DNA from: Rhodospirillaceae bacterium
GTDB lineage: Bacteria > Pseudomonadota > Alphaproteobacteria > Thalassobaculales > Thalassobaculaceae
Length of the DNA: 42,424 bases
Direction: 5' to 3'
Assembly (NCBI GenBank): GCA_002708305.1
Contig: PANE01000022.1
Location: 97,915 to 140,338, forward strand
Shown here: piece by piece, positions 10,884 through 19,409 of the stretch
Position numbering within the stretch: the stretch's first letter is position 1
Layout: every line of letters starts with the position of its first letter
Notes under the pieces: model-generated
Told to the model about the DNA's origin: nothing
The model's input: only the letters and a program-made list of their open reading frames with translations
Databases searched by the model: none
Program-made: the position numbers and the translations under genes

Positions 10884-11725
10884 AGAAAAGGGGAAATGTA
10901 AAAAGAAACCATCAATTTTTTGGTTGGAAACATTTATCTTCAGCTTCTGGATTAAGACGGAGATTGCTCTGGTCACTGTTTATTATGGCGTTTGTAGTGA
11001 TTGGGATAACCACTTTTCAAGTAAGTTATGTAAAACGATATATCAATTCAGCCATTACAGAGGTGGGGCGTTCAATTTCAAATGCTACAGGATTGCTTGT
11101 TGTCGATGTATTAGTTAATGGCCGAAAGAAGACGAAGAAAAGTAGTTTGCTTAGTGCTTCGAATATAAAATTTGGCGAGCCAATTCTTGGCGTTGATATA
11201 AATGCGATTCAGGACCGAATATCAAACTTACCTTGGGTTGAGACAGTAAAAATTGAGAGACAACTGCCAAATAGAATAATTATAAATTTAAATGAAAGAC
11301 AGCCGATTGGGCGATGGCAAAGAGATGGTCAGCTCAGTTTGATTGATCAGAACGGTTTTGTAATAAGCATTTTAACCCATGATATGTTTCAAAACTTGCC
11401 AATAATTATTGGCAAAGACGCTCCAAAAAAAGCACAGAAAATACTGTTAACCCTAAAGCAAGAACCTTTACTTTTTGATCGAGTCAACGCCCTAACTTTT
11501 GTTACTGGCCGGCGTTGGGATGTGAGCTTGGATAATAAAATAAATATTAAATTACCAGAGCACGGGGTCGACAAAGCTTGGGCCAGTCTGGCAACGATTG
11601 AGAAAGGGCATAAGGTATTAGGCAAAGATGTTATAGCCATCGATATGCGGATTCCCAAAAAATTTATTATCAAGCTTACACCAGCTAAAGCTGCAGATAT
11701 TCGTAAGCCAGGAAAAACAACATGA
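10871..11725 (+). CDS. ftsQ: Cell division protein FtsQ
   Basis: Bitopic divisome protein. The 284-residue sequence has a basic cytoplasmic N-terminus, one transmembrane helix at about residues 33-53, and a periplasmic part that begins with a POTRA domain (ILGVDINAIQDRISNLPWVETVKIERQLPNRIIINLNERQPIGRW). This POTRA arrangement and the site between ddl and ftsA identify it, though FtsQ is poorly conserved. The start codon lies inside the end of ddl, indicating coupling. Confidence 0.93.
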   Translation: MRSLKKRGNVKRNHQFFGWKHLSSASGLRRRLLWSLFIMAFVVIGITTFQVSYVKRYINSAITEVGRSISNATGLLVVDVLVNGRKKTKKSSLLSASNIKFGEPILGVDINAIQDRISNLPWVETVKIERQLPNRIIINLNERQPIGRWQRDGQLSLIDQNGFVISILTHDMFQNLPIIIGKDAPKKAQKILLTLKQEPLLFDRVNALTFVTGRRWDVSLDNKINIKLPEHGVDKAWASLATIEKGHKVLGKDVIAIDMRIPKKFIIKLTPAKAADIRKPGKTT

Positions 11726-11750
11726 CAATCAATTGGAAGGTAAACAGTCA

Positions 11751-13034
11751 GTGAAGAAGTCGCTTGTGAAACCTAAAAGTGGCGTGATAGCGGCTTTGGA
11801 TGTCGGCTCAACGAAGATTTGCTGCCTTATTGCGCGAGTAGAAGATTTGAGAAAATCAAAACCTGGTGTAAGTTTATCTAATATCAGAGTCCTTGGTGTT
11901 GGGCATAATATAGCTGAGGGTATTCGTAACGGCGCTATAGTTGATATGGAATCCTGCGAACTATCTATCAGAAGAGCAGTACAGTCAGCTGAAACAACGG
12001 CTAATGAGACTATAGAACGTGTTTATATTAATCTATCAGCTGGACGGCCTATATCTCAAATAATAGAGATACATTTAGATATTAACGGTCATCACATAGT
12101 TGAGGCGGATCTTGGGAAGATCATTGAACAAGGTAAAAGCATAGAAATTTCTGAGGACCAAGAACTTATACATTTATTGCCCGTAGATTTTTCGATCGAT
12201 GGTAATAGGGGGGTTAAAGATCCTTGTGGTATGACAGGGAAGAGTTTAACTGCACAAATGCATACGGTAATTGGGGATGCTGGTCCTAAAAAGAACTTAA
12301 AAACAGTTGTTGAGCGATGTCATTTGAATATAGATAGTTTTGTAGTCTCTCCTTTGGCATCGGGGTTGGCGTGTTTAGTCGAAGATGAGGTTGATTTAGG
12401 TGTTACGATTGTTGATATGGGAGGTGGTACTACCACGATAGCAATATTTTTTGATGGGAGTGTAATCTTCGCCGACAGCCTTCCAGTAGGTGGCACGCAT
12501 GTAACAAATGATATTGCTAGAGGATTATGTACCTCAGTCTCAGAAGCGGAACGGTTAAAAACCTTGCATGGGAGCGCAATTCGGTCTGCTATTGATGATC
12601 GTGAATTGCTGGAAATCCCACAAACCGGTAGCGATGCACAAACCGTGGTTACTCAAGTTGAAAAATCCAAGTTGATTAATATAATCCAACCCCGTTTGGA
12701 GGAAATCTTTGAACTGATCAGAATAAGTGTTTCCAAATCAGAATTTGAATCGATAGCAGGACGTCGCGTGGTCTTAACAGGCGGTGCAAGTCAATTGCCA
12801 GGGATTTGTGACCTGGCTCAGAGTGTTTTAAAAAAGCAGGTCCGATTGGGTAAACCTGTGAGAACGAATGGGCTGACCGATGCAGTGTCTGGCCCAGCTT
12901 TTTCAACTTCCGTAGGTCTTTTGGCCTATGGAATTGATCCGAAATTCGACAATTCCAGTTTTGGAATGGCCGATAAGATAGAGCCAATTGGTTTTTTTGG
13001 AAAAGTTGGCTCATGGATAAGGGAGAACTTCTAG
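11751..13034 (+). CDS. ftsA: Cell division protein FtsA
   Basis: Actin-like ATPase that tethers FtsZ to the inner membrane. The N-terminal phosphate loop is ALDVGSTKICCLIA, a later nucleotide-binding motif is VDMGGGTTTIAIF, and VVLTGGASQLPG lies near the end. The last residues (GFFGKVGSWIRENF) form the expected amphipathic membrane-targeting helix. The frame also opens at a TTG at 11733, but no ribosome site precedes it; the GTG at 11751 has GGAAGG ten bases upstream and is preferred, giving 427 residues. Confidence 0.94.
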   Translation: MKKSLVKPKSGVIAALDVGSTKICCLIARVEDLRKSKPGVSLSNIRVLGVGHNIAEGIRNGAIVDMESCELSIRRAVQSAETTANETIERVYINLSAGRPISQIIEIHLDINGHHIVEADLGKIIEQGKSIEISEDQELIHLLPVDFSIDGNRGVKDPCGMTGKSLTAQMHTVIGDAGPKKNLKTVVERCHLNIDSFVVSPLASGLACLVEDEVDLGVTIVDMGGGTTTIAIFFDGSVIFADSLPVGGTHVTNDIARGLCTSVSEAERLKTLHGSAIRSAIDDRELLEIPQTGSDAQTVVTQVEKSKLINIIQPRLEEIFELIRISVSKSEFESIAGRRVVLTGGASQLPGICDLAQSVLKKQVRLGKPVRTNGLTDAVSGPAFSTSVGLLAYGIDPKFDNSSFGMADKIEPIGFFGKVGSWIRENF

Positions 13035-13202
13035 ATGTCCAACCAAGAACCGTTGCATACCAGTGTCGCAGTCAATGGTGCTGTGTTTCGTAGACCAACA
13101 ATTATAAAAAAAATGAATGGATCAGTTACTATCGAATGCAACACTATAATTAGAGAAAATAAAAACAAAATTAACTCAAATTCTGAAACTCCGGAGGCTT
13201 AA
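13035..13202 (+). CDS. Uncharacterised 55-residue protein between FtsA and FtsZ
   Basis: A small ORF not recognised as any family. It starts with ATG directly after the ftsA TAG and ends with TAA directly before the ftsZ ATG, so it fills the spacer exactly. GGGAG at 13021-13025 stands nine bases before its ATG, a good Shine-Dalgarno, and its own last codons (CCGGAGGCT) supply the ftsZ ribosome site. The product (MSNQEPLHTSV to SNSETPEA) is polar, has a basic middle (FRRPTIIKKM) and an Asn/Lys-rich tail, and lacks a membrane segment. It may be a real coupled division-locus protein or a fortuitous open leader; comparison across relatives would decide. Confidence 0.5.
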   Translation: MSNQEPLHTSVAVNGAVFRRPTIIKKMNGSVTIECNTIIRENKNKINSNSETPEA

Positions 13203-14912
13203 ATGACAATCAATTTTTCAACCCCACATGACAATATAGAAATGAGACCAAGGATTAGCGTCGTAGGCGTCGGTGGAGCTGGCGGAAATGCTGTAAATAA
13301 CATGATTCGCTCTAATCTAGAAGGAGTAGAGTTTATCGTCACCAATACTGATAATCAGGCTTTGAGTAATTCACTTGCTGACAGGCGACTGCAATTGGGG
13401 GCAACGGTGACGCAAGGACTTGGTGCTGGATCGAGACCTGATGTTGGTCGAGCTGCTGCGGAAGAGGCCATGGAACAACTCCTGGAGGAGCTTGGAGATA
13501 GTAATATGGTATTTATTACAGCTGGTATGGGAGGTGGAACGGGAACAGGAGCTGGCCCTGTTATTGCTCAAGCAGCTAGGGAACGAGGTATTTTAACTGT
13601 CGGTGTTGTAACAAAGCCTTTTCACTTTGAGGGTGCCCACAGAATGCGTTTAGCTGAACAAGGTATTGAAGAACTTACTAAGTATGTTGATACCTTAATC
13701 ATAATTCCTAACCAGAATTTGTTCAGGATAGCTAATGAAAAAACGACGTTTGCTGATGCGTTCCACATGGCTGATAACGTGCTTCATCAGGGTGTCAGAG
13801 GAGTTACCGATTTAATGGTTATGCCAGGGCTTATTAACCTAGATTTTGCTGACATACGGACTGTAATGAGTGAAATGGGCAAGGCAATGATGGGGACTGG
13901 AGAGGCTAGTGGTGAAAAACGAGCTGTTGATGCTGCAGAGTCTGCAATAAAAAACCCATTATTAGATGATATGTCAATGAAAGGAGCGAAAGGTGTACTA
14001 ATCAACATTACTGGCGGAATGGATATGACGCTTTTTGAGGTCGACGAGGCCGCCAATCGTATACGAGAGGAAGTTGATATCGATGCAAATATAATATTCG
14101 GGTCTACCTTTGATGAAAAACTAGATGGTTTGATGAGAGTTTCGGTTGTGGCAACAGGAATTTCTGCAGAAGGTACCTTAGCAAAACCAAGGCCTCAAAT
14201 GACATTAGTCTCTAGTCAAGAGGCTCCAGTCCAAGAATTGGTAACAAACGAACTAGAGAGCCCTGTCGCGACAGAAATTCGGGACGAATTTGCTTCTCCT
14301 GAAACAGAGACTATCTTAGAACCTTCAAAAAAGACAGGCACAGATGGGATGATCTTACCTGATAATAACGAACCGATAGCTAAGGAGTTAGATAAAACTG
14401 ATAATGCTGTAGATTATTCCAAAACTGATAACATGGGCTCAATAATATCCCAGATTTCTGCAGATAATCCCACCATAGAGTCATCTATAGCAAGCAGTCA
14501 GTCTTCTCAGTCAAGCATGTTAACAGCGGAAGTCCCACAAAACTTCATTCCGTCCGCTCCTGTACTCACCGAAAAAACTGTCAATATTGATACACGAGCA
14601 ACACCTGATCCATTCAACGCTGCCGCCATTGTTAATACTGGTTTATCTGGAACAGCAAAAAAAGGTAGGAACCTATTTCAAAGAGTAACGGGTATAGGGA
14701 AAAAGGATAATGAAAGTGAAAAAACTGACCTAAATATTCAAAACGATTTTCTTAGAGCTTCGTTACCAATTGTGCCAAAAGTGGACCTAGGAGCGGATCC
14801 TTTATCTCAATCTGATATGTCTAGTGGATCATCTATTACAAGTCGAAAAAATGAGAATATTGACAGTTCCCTTCTTGACATACCGGCCTTTTTAAGGCGG
14901 CCAAGTAGCTAA
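13203..14912 (+). CDS. ftsZ: Cell division protein FtsZ
   Basis: Tubulin-like GTPase that forms the cytokinetic ring. The tubulin signature GGGTGTG is at residues 110-116 and the T7 synergy segment NLDFAD at 212-217. After the globular part (to about residue 320) follows a roughly 240-residue polar, Ser/Thr/Asn-rich linker and the C-terminal peptide [13 protein letters not shown], which binds FtsA and other partners. A total of 569 residues is long but typical of alphaproteobacteria, whose linkers are extended. The ribosome site GGAGG lies inside the preceding small ORF. Confidence 0.97.
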   Translation: MTINFSTPHDNIEMRPRISVVGVGGAGGNAVNNMIRSNLEGVEFIVTNTDNQALSNSLADRRLQLGATVTQGLGAGSRPDVGRAAAEEAMEQLLEELGDSNMVFITAGMGGGTGTGAGPVIAQAARERGILTVGVVTKPFHFEGAHRMRLAEQGIEELTKYVDTLIIIPNQNLFRIANEKTTFADAFHMADNVLHQGVRGVTDLMVMPGLINLDFADIRTVMSEMGKAMMGTGEASGEKRAVDAAESAIKNPLLDDMSMKGAKGVLINITGGMDMTLFEVDEAANRIREEVDIDANIIFGSTFDEKLDGLMRVSVVATGISAEGTLAKPRPQMTLVSSQEAPVQELVTNELESPVATEIRDEFASPETETILEPSKKTGTDGMILPDNNEPIAKELDKTDNAVDYSKTDNMGSIISQISADNPTIESSIASSQSSQSSMLTAEVPQNFIPSAPVLTEKTVNIDTRATPDPFNAAAIVNTGLSGTAKKGRNLFQRVTGIGKKDNESEKTDLNIQNDFLRASLPIVPKVDLGADPLSQSDMSSGSSITSRKNENIDSSLLDIPAFLRRPSS

Positions 14913-14960
14913 AATTGTTACGCATTATGGGAAAAATTTATATTCTTACCGGTAACAATT
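14913..14960 (+). repeat. Inverted repeat just after ftsZ
   Basis: AATTGTTAC at 14913-14921 is an exact inverted repeat of GTAACAATT at 14952-14960, with 30 bases between. It begins at the ftsZ stop. There is no T-run after the right arm, so it is not a clear intrinsic terminator; it could be an RNA stem or a protein site. Confidence 0.4.
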
Positions 14961-14983
14961 AGTAATAAAAGGTGATTTGAGAA

Positions 14984-15013
14984 GCCCCTTCTAAATTGGT
15001 ATCAAGAAGGGGC
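14984..15013 (+). promoter_or_regulatory. Hairpin in the lpxC leader
   Basis: GCCCCTTCT (14984-14992) pairs perfectly with AGAAGGGGC (15005-15013) around a 12-base loop. This GC-rich stem lies between ftsZ and the likely lpxC start and encloses a TTG at 14996 that is in frame with lpxC. It could partly terminate ftsZ transcription or control lpxC expression. No adjacent U-tract follows, so terminator function is uncertain. Confidence 0.45.
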
Positions 15014-15052
15014 GTGCTAGGTCAGACTTCTAATTTTTCCGTGCAGCGATAT

Positions 15053-16012
15053 ATGGACAATAACTTCATGTTACATAATTTGGTAGATAGTATATTGAAT
15101 GTAAAGAAACAGCATACTCTTGGTGAAGTTATTGAGTTTAGTGGGATAGCGTTACACGGTGGAGGTAATGTAAACCTGAGAATATTACCAGCTGACATTG
15201 ACCACGGAGTAGTGTTCCAAAGAATAGATGTGTCTAGAAATACTTCCCTAATACCTGCTACGTGGGATATGGTAAATGATACGGTTCTATCGACAACAAT
15301 CAAAAATTCAAATGGCATAAGTGTTTCCACTATTGAACATCTGATGGCTGCATTGTCTGGATCTGGAATAGATAATGTTTTAATACAGATAGATGGTCCA
15401 GAAGTTCCTATTATGGATGGAAGTTCTGAACCATTTGTTTATGGATTTCAATCCTCGGGAGTAGTAGAACAAAAAGCGGCTAGGAATATCCTGAAAATAC
15501 TCCAACCGGTGGAAGTTTTTGGTGAATCTGGTGAACATATTGCGCTTTATCCAGCTAATGACTTCAGTATTGATTTTGAAATAGATTTTAATTCAAGTGC
15601 TGTCAGAGAAAAAACACTAGATGTAACATTAGTGAATGGTGCTTTTAATCATGAAATTAGTGCCGCCAGAACATTTGGATTTCTTGAGGATGTTGACAAG
15701 ATGCGAGCGGCTGGGCTTGGACTAGGCGGATCATTGGATAACGTAGTGATCGTCGATGGAGAAAATATTCTTAATTCGGGAGGCTTGCGCTATGAAGATG
15801 AATTTGTTCGCCATAAAATACTAGATTGTGTTGGCGATGTTTATTTAGCTGGTGGTCCAATTTTGGGACGGATAGAGGCGTATAAAACAGGACATTATTT
15901 TAATAACAAGTTATTGAGACAATTATTTGCTAATCCAGATGCATGGGAGTGGATTACGGAAGTAAACAAAACAGCCCATCAAACTTCTGAGTTGATGGCT
16001 GTCTCAGCTTAA
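15053..16012 (+). CDS. lpxC: UDP-3-O-acyl-N-acetylglucosamine deacetylase
   Basis: Zinc deacetylase, the committed step of lipid A synthesis. Conserved parts are QHTLGEVIEFSGIALHGG at the N-terminus, the zinc-site STIEHLMAALSG, IDGPEVPIMDGSSEPF, and the second zinc/catalytic motif RHKILDCVGDVYLAG. The frame extends upstream to a TTG at 14996, but that lies in the loop of a hairpin and adds residues absent from most homologues. ATG 15053 is used here and ATG 15068 is also possible; neither has a clear ribosome site. Placement after ftsZ is usual in proteobacteria. Confidence 0.94.
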   Translation: MDNNFMLHNLVDSILNVKKQHTLGEVIEFSGIALHGGGNVNLRILPADIDHGVVFQRIDVSRNTSLIPATWDMVNDTVLSTTIKNSNGISVSTIEHLMAALSGSGIDNVLIQIDGPEVPIMDGSSEPFVYGFQSSGVVEQKAARNILKILQPVEVFGESGEHIALYPANDFSIDFEIDFNSSAVREKTLDVTLVNGAFNHEISAARTFGFLEDVDKMRAAGLGLGGSLDNVVIVDGENILNSGGLRYEDEFVRHKILDCVGDVYLAGGPILGRIEAYKTGHYFNNKLLRQLFANPDAWEWITEVNKTAHQTSELMAVSA

Positions 16013-16088
16013 TAAAGTTAATGGCTTAACGTTTAAGGTATTGAGGAACGTGAGTTTGTATTCATTGACTACGAAATGAACAGGCCTA

Positions 16089-17015
16089 ATGTTTCTTCGT
16101 CTAAAACTAATTTTTAATAACCCCTATATCTTATTACTTATCTGCACAGCTTGTTGGGGTGGAAACGCTGTAGCTGCGCGGTTTGCTGTTGGCGAAGTAT
16201 CTCCACTTTTACTGACCTTCCTACGGTGGGTCGGTGTCTCAATCATTATATGTATAATTGCATACCCTACAATTGTGCGAAATGCTTCGCTACTGAAAGC
16301 TAGATGGGTTTATCTTTTCTGTATGGGCGCTTTGGGATTCACCGGTTTTAATGTTCTTTTTTATTTCAGTGCTTATTATACAACAGCTATCAATATCGGG
16401 ATCTTCCAGGGTGCATTGCCTGTTTTTGTTTTACTAGGCACATTTTTGCTATATCGAGAACCTATTTCATTAGTTCAACTTGGGGGAATAATTTTAACAA
16501 TAATTGGGGTTATTATTGTCGCAATTAGAGGCGATATTAACCAACTTAGAACTTTCACTTTTAATATTGGGGACCTATTAATATTATTAGCCTGCCTGAT
16601 CTATTCTATATACACTATTTTCTTGCGCCAAAAACCAGATGTGCCGGGTATGGCTATGTTTGGTGTTATTTCTGTAGCTGCAATGTTGGCTAGTTTTCCG
16701 TTTGCAGTTTTTGAACTAGTTGCAGGCTCGATAATCTGGCCTTCTGACAAAGGGGCCCTAGTAATACTATTTGTAATAATTTTTCCATCTTTTATGTCTC
16801 AACTTTTTTTTATAAAAGGTGTTCAGTTAATAGGTGCATCACGCGCTGGGGTTTTCATTAATATGGTACCTATTTTTGCCTCGGTTTTTAGTGTCATTTT
16901 AATTGGCGAAACATTTGAGAGCTATCACATGATTGGCTTAATATTTGTATTAACTGGGATTGCGATTGCAGAGAGAATGGGAAAAAATATAAGAAATCCA
17001 AAACAGAATGAATAA
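16089..17015 (+). CDS. EamA/DMT-family transporter
   Basis: A 308-residue membrane protein with ten hydrophobic segments arranged as two EamA repeats. The first starts at LLICTACWGGNAVAARFAVGEVSPLL and the second at GDLLILLACLIYSIYTIFLRQKP. This is the RhaT/EamA type of the drug/metabolite transporter superfamily, whose members export amino acids or other metabolites; the substrate cannot be read from sequence. It begins 76 bases after lpxC and is followed 25 bases later by the enoyl-CoA hydratase-family gene, so it may lead that catabolic group. Confidence 0.88.
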   Translation: MFLRLKLIFNNPYILLLICTACWGGNAVAARFAVGEVSPLLLTFLRWVGVSIIICIIAYPTIVRNASLLKARWVYLFCMGALGFTGFNVLFYFSAYYTTAINIGIFQGALPVFVLLGTFLLYREPISLVQLGGIILTIIGVIIVAIRGDINQLRTFTFNIGDLLILLACLIYSIYTIFLRQKPDVPGMAMFGVISVAAMLASFPFAVFELVAGSIIWPSDKGALVILFVIIFPSFMSQLFFIKGVQLIGASRAGVFINMVPIFASVFSVILIGETFESYHMIGLIFVLTGIAIAERMGKNIRNPKQNE

Positions 17016-17040
17016 AGTGTAAAACTGAGGGAGAAGGATC

Positions 17041-17802
17041 GTGGATAAGGTTCGTATTGAGTCTAGAGATTTTGTCAAAACAATCATATTAAATAGGCCT
17101 GAAAAGCGAAATGCACTAGACATGGAAATGCTTGAAACGCTGCACGAAGTGTTTTCAGAAGATCCTTCTCCAAGTGATCGCGTTATTGTTATACGTGGTG
17201 AGGGTCCATCGTTTTGTGCTGGAATAGATCTTGCTGAAAGAGAAAAAAAACCATCTACTGGCTCTGTAAGTCCTGTAGAACGCGTTTTCCATGCAATGGA
17301 AATGCATCCTTTACCAATAGTATCAGTTGTGCAAGGTGCGGCAATAGCTGGAGGATGTGAAATGGCGCTGCATTCCGAGTTTGTTATAGCCTCCGAAAAC
17401 GCCAAATTTGGAATGTCGTTAGCGCAAATTGGTTTGGCACCTAATTGGTTTTTAGCGAAAAAGCTTCTAGAAATAGCTGGGCCTGTAAGCACTCGCGAAA
17501 TATTATTGCTCGGGGATCCTATGCCAGCTCAGTGGATGTACGAAAAAGGCGCAATTAGTCGTGTGGTGCCAGAGAATCAATTAGAGGGAGAGTTGAGTAA
17601 AATACTTGGTCGGTTATCAAAAAATGCACCACTATCTCTTCGTGCAATGAAAGCGCTTATTATTAGAGAATTAGCCTTCCGGGATAACATAGAGCATGAC
17701 GATGTAGATGAGCTTGTTGTAACTGCTAGAAGCAGTGAAGACGCTAAAGAAGGGATCAGGGCAAGGTTAGAAAAGCGAGATCCAGTATTTAAAGGCATTT
17801 GA
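17041..17802 (+). CDS. Enoyl-CoA hydratase/isomerase family protein
   Basis: Crotonase-fold protein of 253 residues. The GTG start has GAGGGAGAAGG upstream. The oxyanion-hole segments GEGPSFCAGIDLAE and GAAIAGGCEMAL are present, and Glu107 corresponds to the first catalytic Glu of rat mitochondrial enoyl-CoA hydratase. The position of the second catalytic Glu (in FGxPE of the hydratase) is Leu127 here (FGMSLAQIGL), so the reaction may be isomerisation or hydrolysis, not standard hydration. It lies beside acyl-CoA dehydrogenase and CoA-transferase genes, which points to acyl-CoA catabolism. The next gene's ribosome site begins at its stop codon. Confidence 0.88.
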   Translation: MDKVRIESRDFVKTIILNRPEKRNALDMEMLETLHEVFSEDPSPSDRVIVIRGEGPSFCAGIDLAEREKKPSTGSVSPVERVFHAMEMHPLPIVSVVQGAAIAGGCEMALHSEFVIASENAKFGMSLAQIGLAPNWFLAKKLLEIAGPVSTREILLLGDPMPAQWMYEKGAISRVVPENQLEGELSKILGRLSKNAPLSLRAMKALIIRELAFRDNIEHDDVDELVVTARSSEDAKEGIRARLEKRDPVFKGI

Positions 17803-17813
17803 GGAGAGGAATT

Positions 17814-18173
17814 TTGGCTGTTCGCATGAATAAACCTTGGATTGATTTGAATGAAATCAGTCTTGGTACAATAGCTTGCCATTTAGGCGTATACCAATTG
17901 GCTAATAAAAATTATGAGATCGTTTATATTGGTGTAGCCAACGCCATGACTAAATTTGGCTTAAAGGGAGAACTGTTAAGCTTTCTCAATAGAAAACAAC
18001 TCGGAGCATGCTATTTTAGATCCGAGGTTAATATGGCTTATAAGACTCGATATGTGGAACTCTTGCAGGTGTTTTATTATGATCATAAACGATTACCTAT
18101 TGGTAATACAGATATTGAACCAGCCTCTTTAGGTCAACTTAGACCAGGCGGCGTCGATCATAAAAAATTTTAA
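17814..18173 (+). CDS. Small GIY-YIG-like protein
   Basis: A 119-residue soluble protein. GVYQLANKNYEIVYIGVA resembles the GIY...YIG core of the GIY-YIG fold, followed by FGLKGELLSFLN, an Arg-bearing segment CYFRSEVNM, and the Glu-containing helix TRYVELLQVFYYDH, which could supply the catalytic Arg and Glu. No extra DNA-binding domain is seen, so nuclease activity is not shown. Possible starts are TTG 17799 (overlapping the previous stop), TTG 17814 (seven bases after AGGAG, chosen) and ATG 17826. Its link to the CoA genes on both sides is unexplained. Confidence 0.7.
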   Translation: MAVRMNKPWIDLNEISLGTIACHLGVYQLANKNYEIVYIGVANAMTKFGLKGELLSFLNRKQLGACYFRSEVNMAYKTRYVELLQVFYYDHKRLPIGNTDIEPASLGQLRPGGVDHKKF

Positions 18174-18235
18174 TTGCTACGGCTTCTTCTGTAATTAAAT
18201 AATTTTTAAAGAACTAATTAATAAAGGAGGTAACC

Positions 18236-19402
18236 TTGGATTTTGCATTGACCGCAGAGCAGACGTTGATCGTTGATATGGTAAGACGTTTTGTTCAGGA
18301 AGAAATTATCCCTCTCGAAATTAATCTAGACCCTGACGCAGATGAACTTGAACCAGAAGTTTTAGAAAGACTTACAGATAAAACTAAGGCAATGGGTCTT
18401 TTTGGATTAGATACTCCTCCAGAATATGGCGGACCCGAGATAGATATGGTTACCCGTGTATTAATAGCAATAGAGTGTAGCCAGCATAGGGCAGGGATAT
18501 ATACTCCATGTTACGGGGCATTTGGGGGGGCGCGCCAAGCTCAACTTTTTGAGGCTACCGAGGTGCAAAAAGAAAAATATCTTTATCCAATGTTAAGAGG
18601 AGAGAAACGGGTTTTTTTTGGTCTTTCAGAACCTTCAGGTGGCAGTGACCCAGCGCGTGCAATTCAGACCCGCGCTGTCCGAGATGGTAATAATCATTGG
18701 GTCTTAAATGGAACAAAATTGTGGATTAGTGGCGCCGATCGCGCCGATTATGGATTAGTTTTTGCTCGTACGGGAGGAGCAGGACGAGCAGGTGTGACAG
18801 CCTTCATAGTGGAAACAAATTGGCCAGGGTTTAACGTTGCAAGGGTTGTTCATACTCTTCGGTCTGCAAAATATGCCACTGAAATTCAAATTGATAACTT
18901 GAGAGTACCACACGAAAATATATTGGGAGAGGAAGGTGGCGGGTTTGCAATAGCTAACGACCGTTTAGCTCGTCAGCGAGTACCCTATGCCGCGGAGTGT
19001 CTGGGAGCAGCAATCAAGGCTCATGAGATGGCGACAGAATATTCAAAAATTCGAGAAACATTTGGCGCAACACTGTCAGCTCGTCAAGGAATTCAATGGA
19101 TGTTAGTTGAAAATGAGATAGATATTCGTGCAGCACGTTTACTTGTTCTCGATGCTGCAGCAAAATCGGATAAAGGTTTGCCTTTTCGCACGGAGTCAGC
19201 GATTGCAAAACTAGTATGCTCAGAGAATGGATTTAAAGTTATTGACCGGTCTATGCAAATACACGGTGGGCTTGGTGTTGCAAAAGATTTACCATTAGAA
19301 AGATGGTTTAGAGAAATGAGGATCCGCCGTATAGGTGAAGGTCCAAGTGAAGTCCAAAAACATGTGATTGCAAGAGATATTATTGGGGGGTCTCTGAGGT
19401 AG
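18236..19402 (+). CDS. Acyl-CoA dehydrogenase family protein
   Basis: FAD-dependent alpha,beta-dehydrogenase of 388 residues, normal for the family. The start is TTG, supported by AAAGGAGG five bases upstream. It shows FFGLSEPSGGSDPARAIQTRA (FAD/substrate loop), NGTKLWISGADRADY, LARQRVPYAAECLGAA, and near the C-terminus IGEGPSEVQKHVIAR, where Glu368 aligns with the catalytic base of medium-chain acyl-CoA dehydrogenase. The adjoining CaiB-type CoA-transferase and crotonase suggest a pathway in which an acid is activated by CoA transfer and then oxidised. The substrate is unknown. Confidence 0.92.
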   Translation: MDFALTAEQTLIVDMVRRFVQEEIIPLEINLDPDADELEPEVLERLTDKTKAMGLFGLDTPPEYGGPEIDMVTRVLIAIECSQHRAGIYTPCYGAFGGARQAQLFEATEVQKEKYLYPMLRGEKRVFFGLSEPSGGSDPARAIQTRAVRDGNNHWVLNGTKLWISGADRADYGLVFARTGGAGRAGVTAFIVETNWPGFNVARVVHTLRSAKYATEIQIDNLRVPHENILGEEGGGFAIANDRLARQRVPYAAECLGAAIKAHEMATEYSKIRETFGATLSARQGIQWMLVENEIDIRAARLLVLDAAAKSDKGLPFRTESAIAKLVCSENGFKVIDRSMQIHGGLGVAKDLPLERWFREMRIRRIGEGPSEVQKHVIARDIIGGSLR

Positions 19403-19409
19403 GTTTCTA

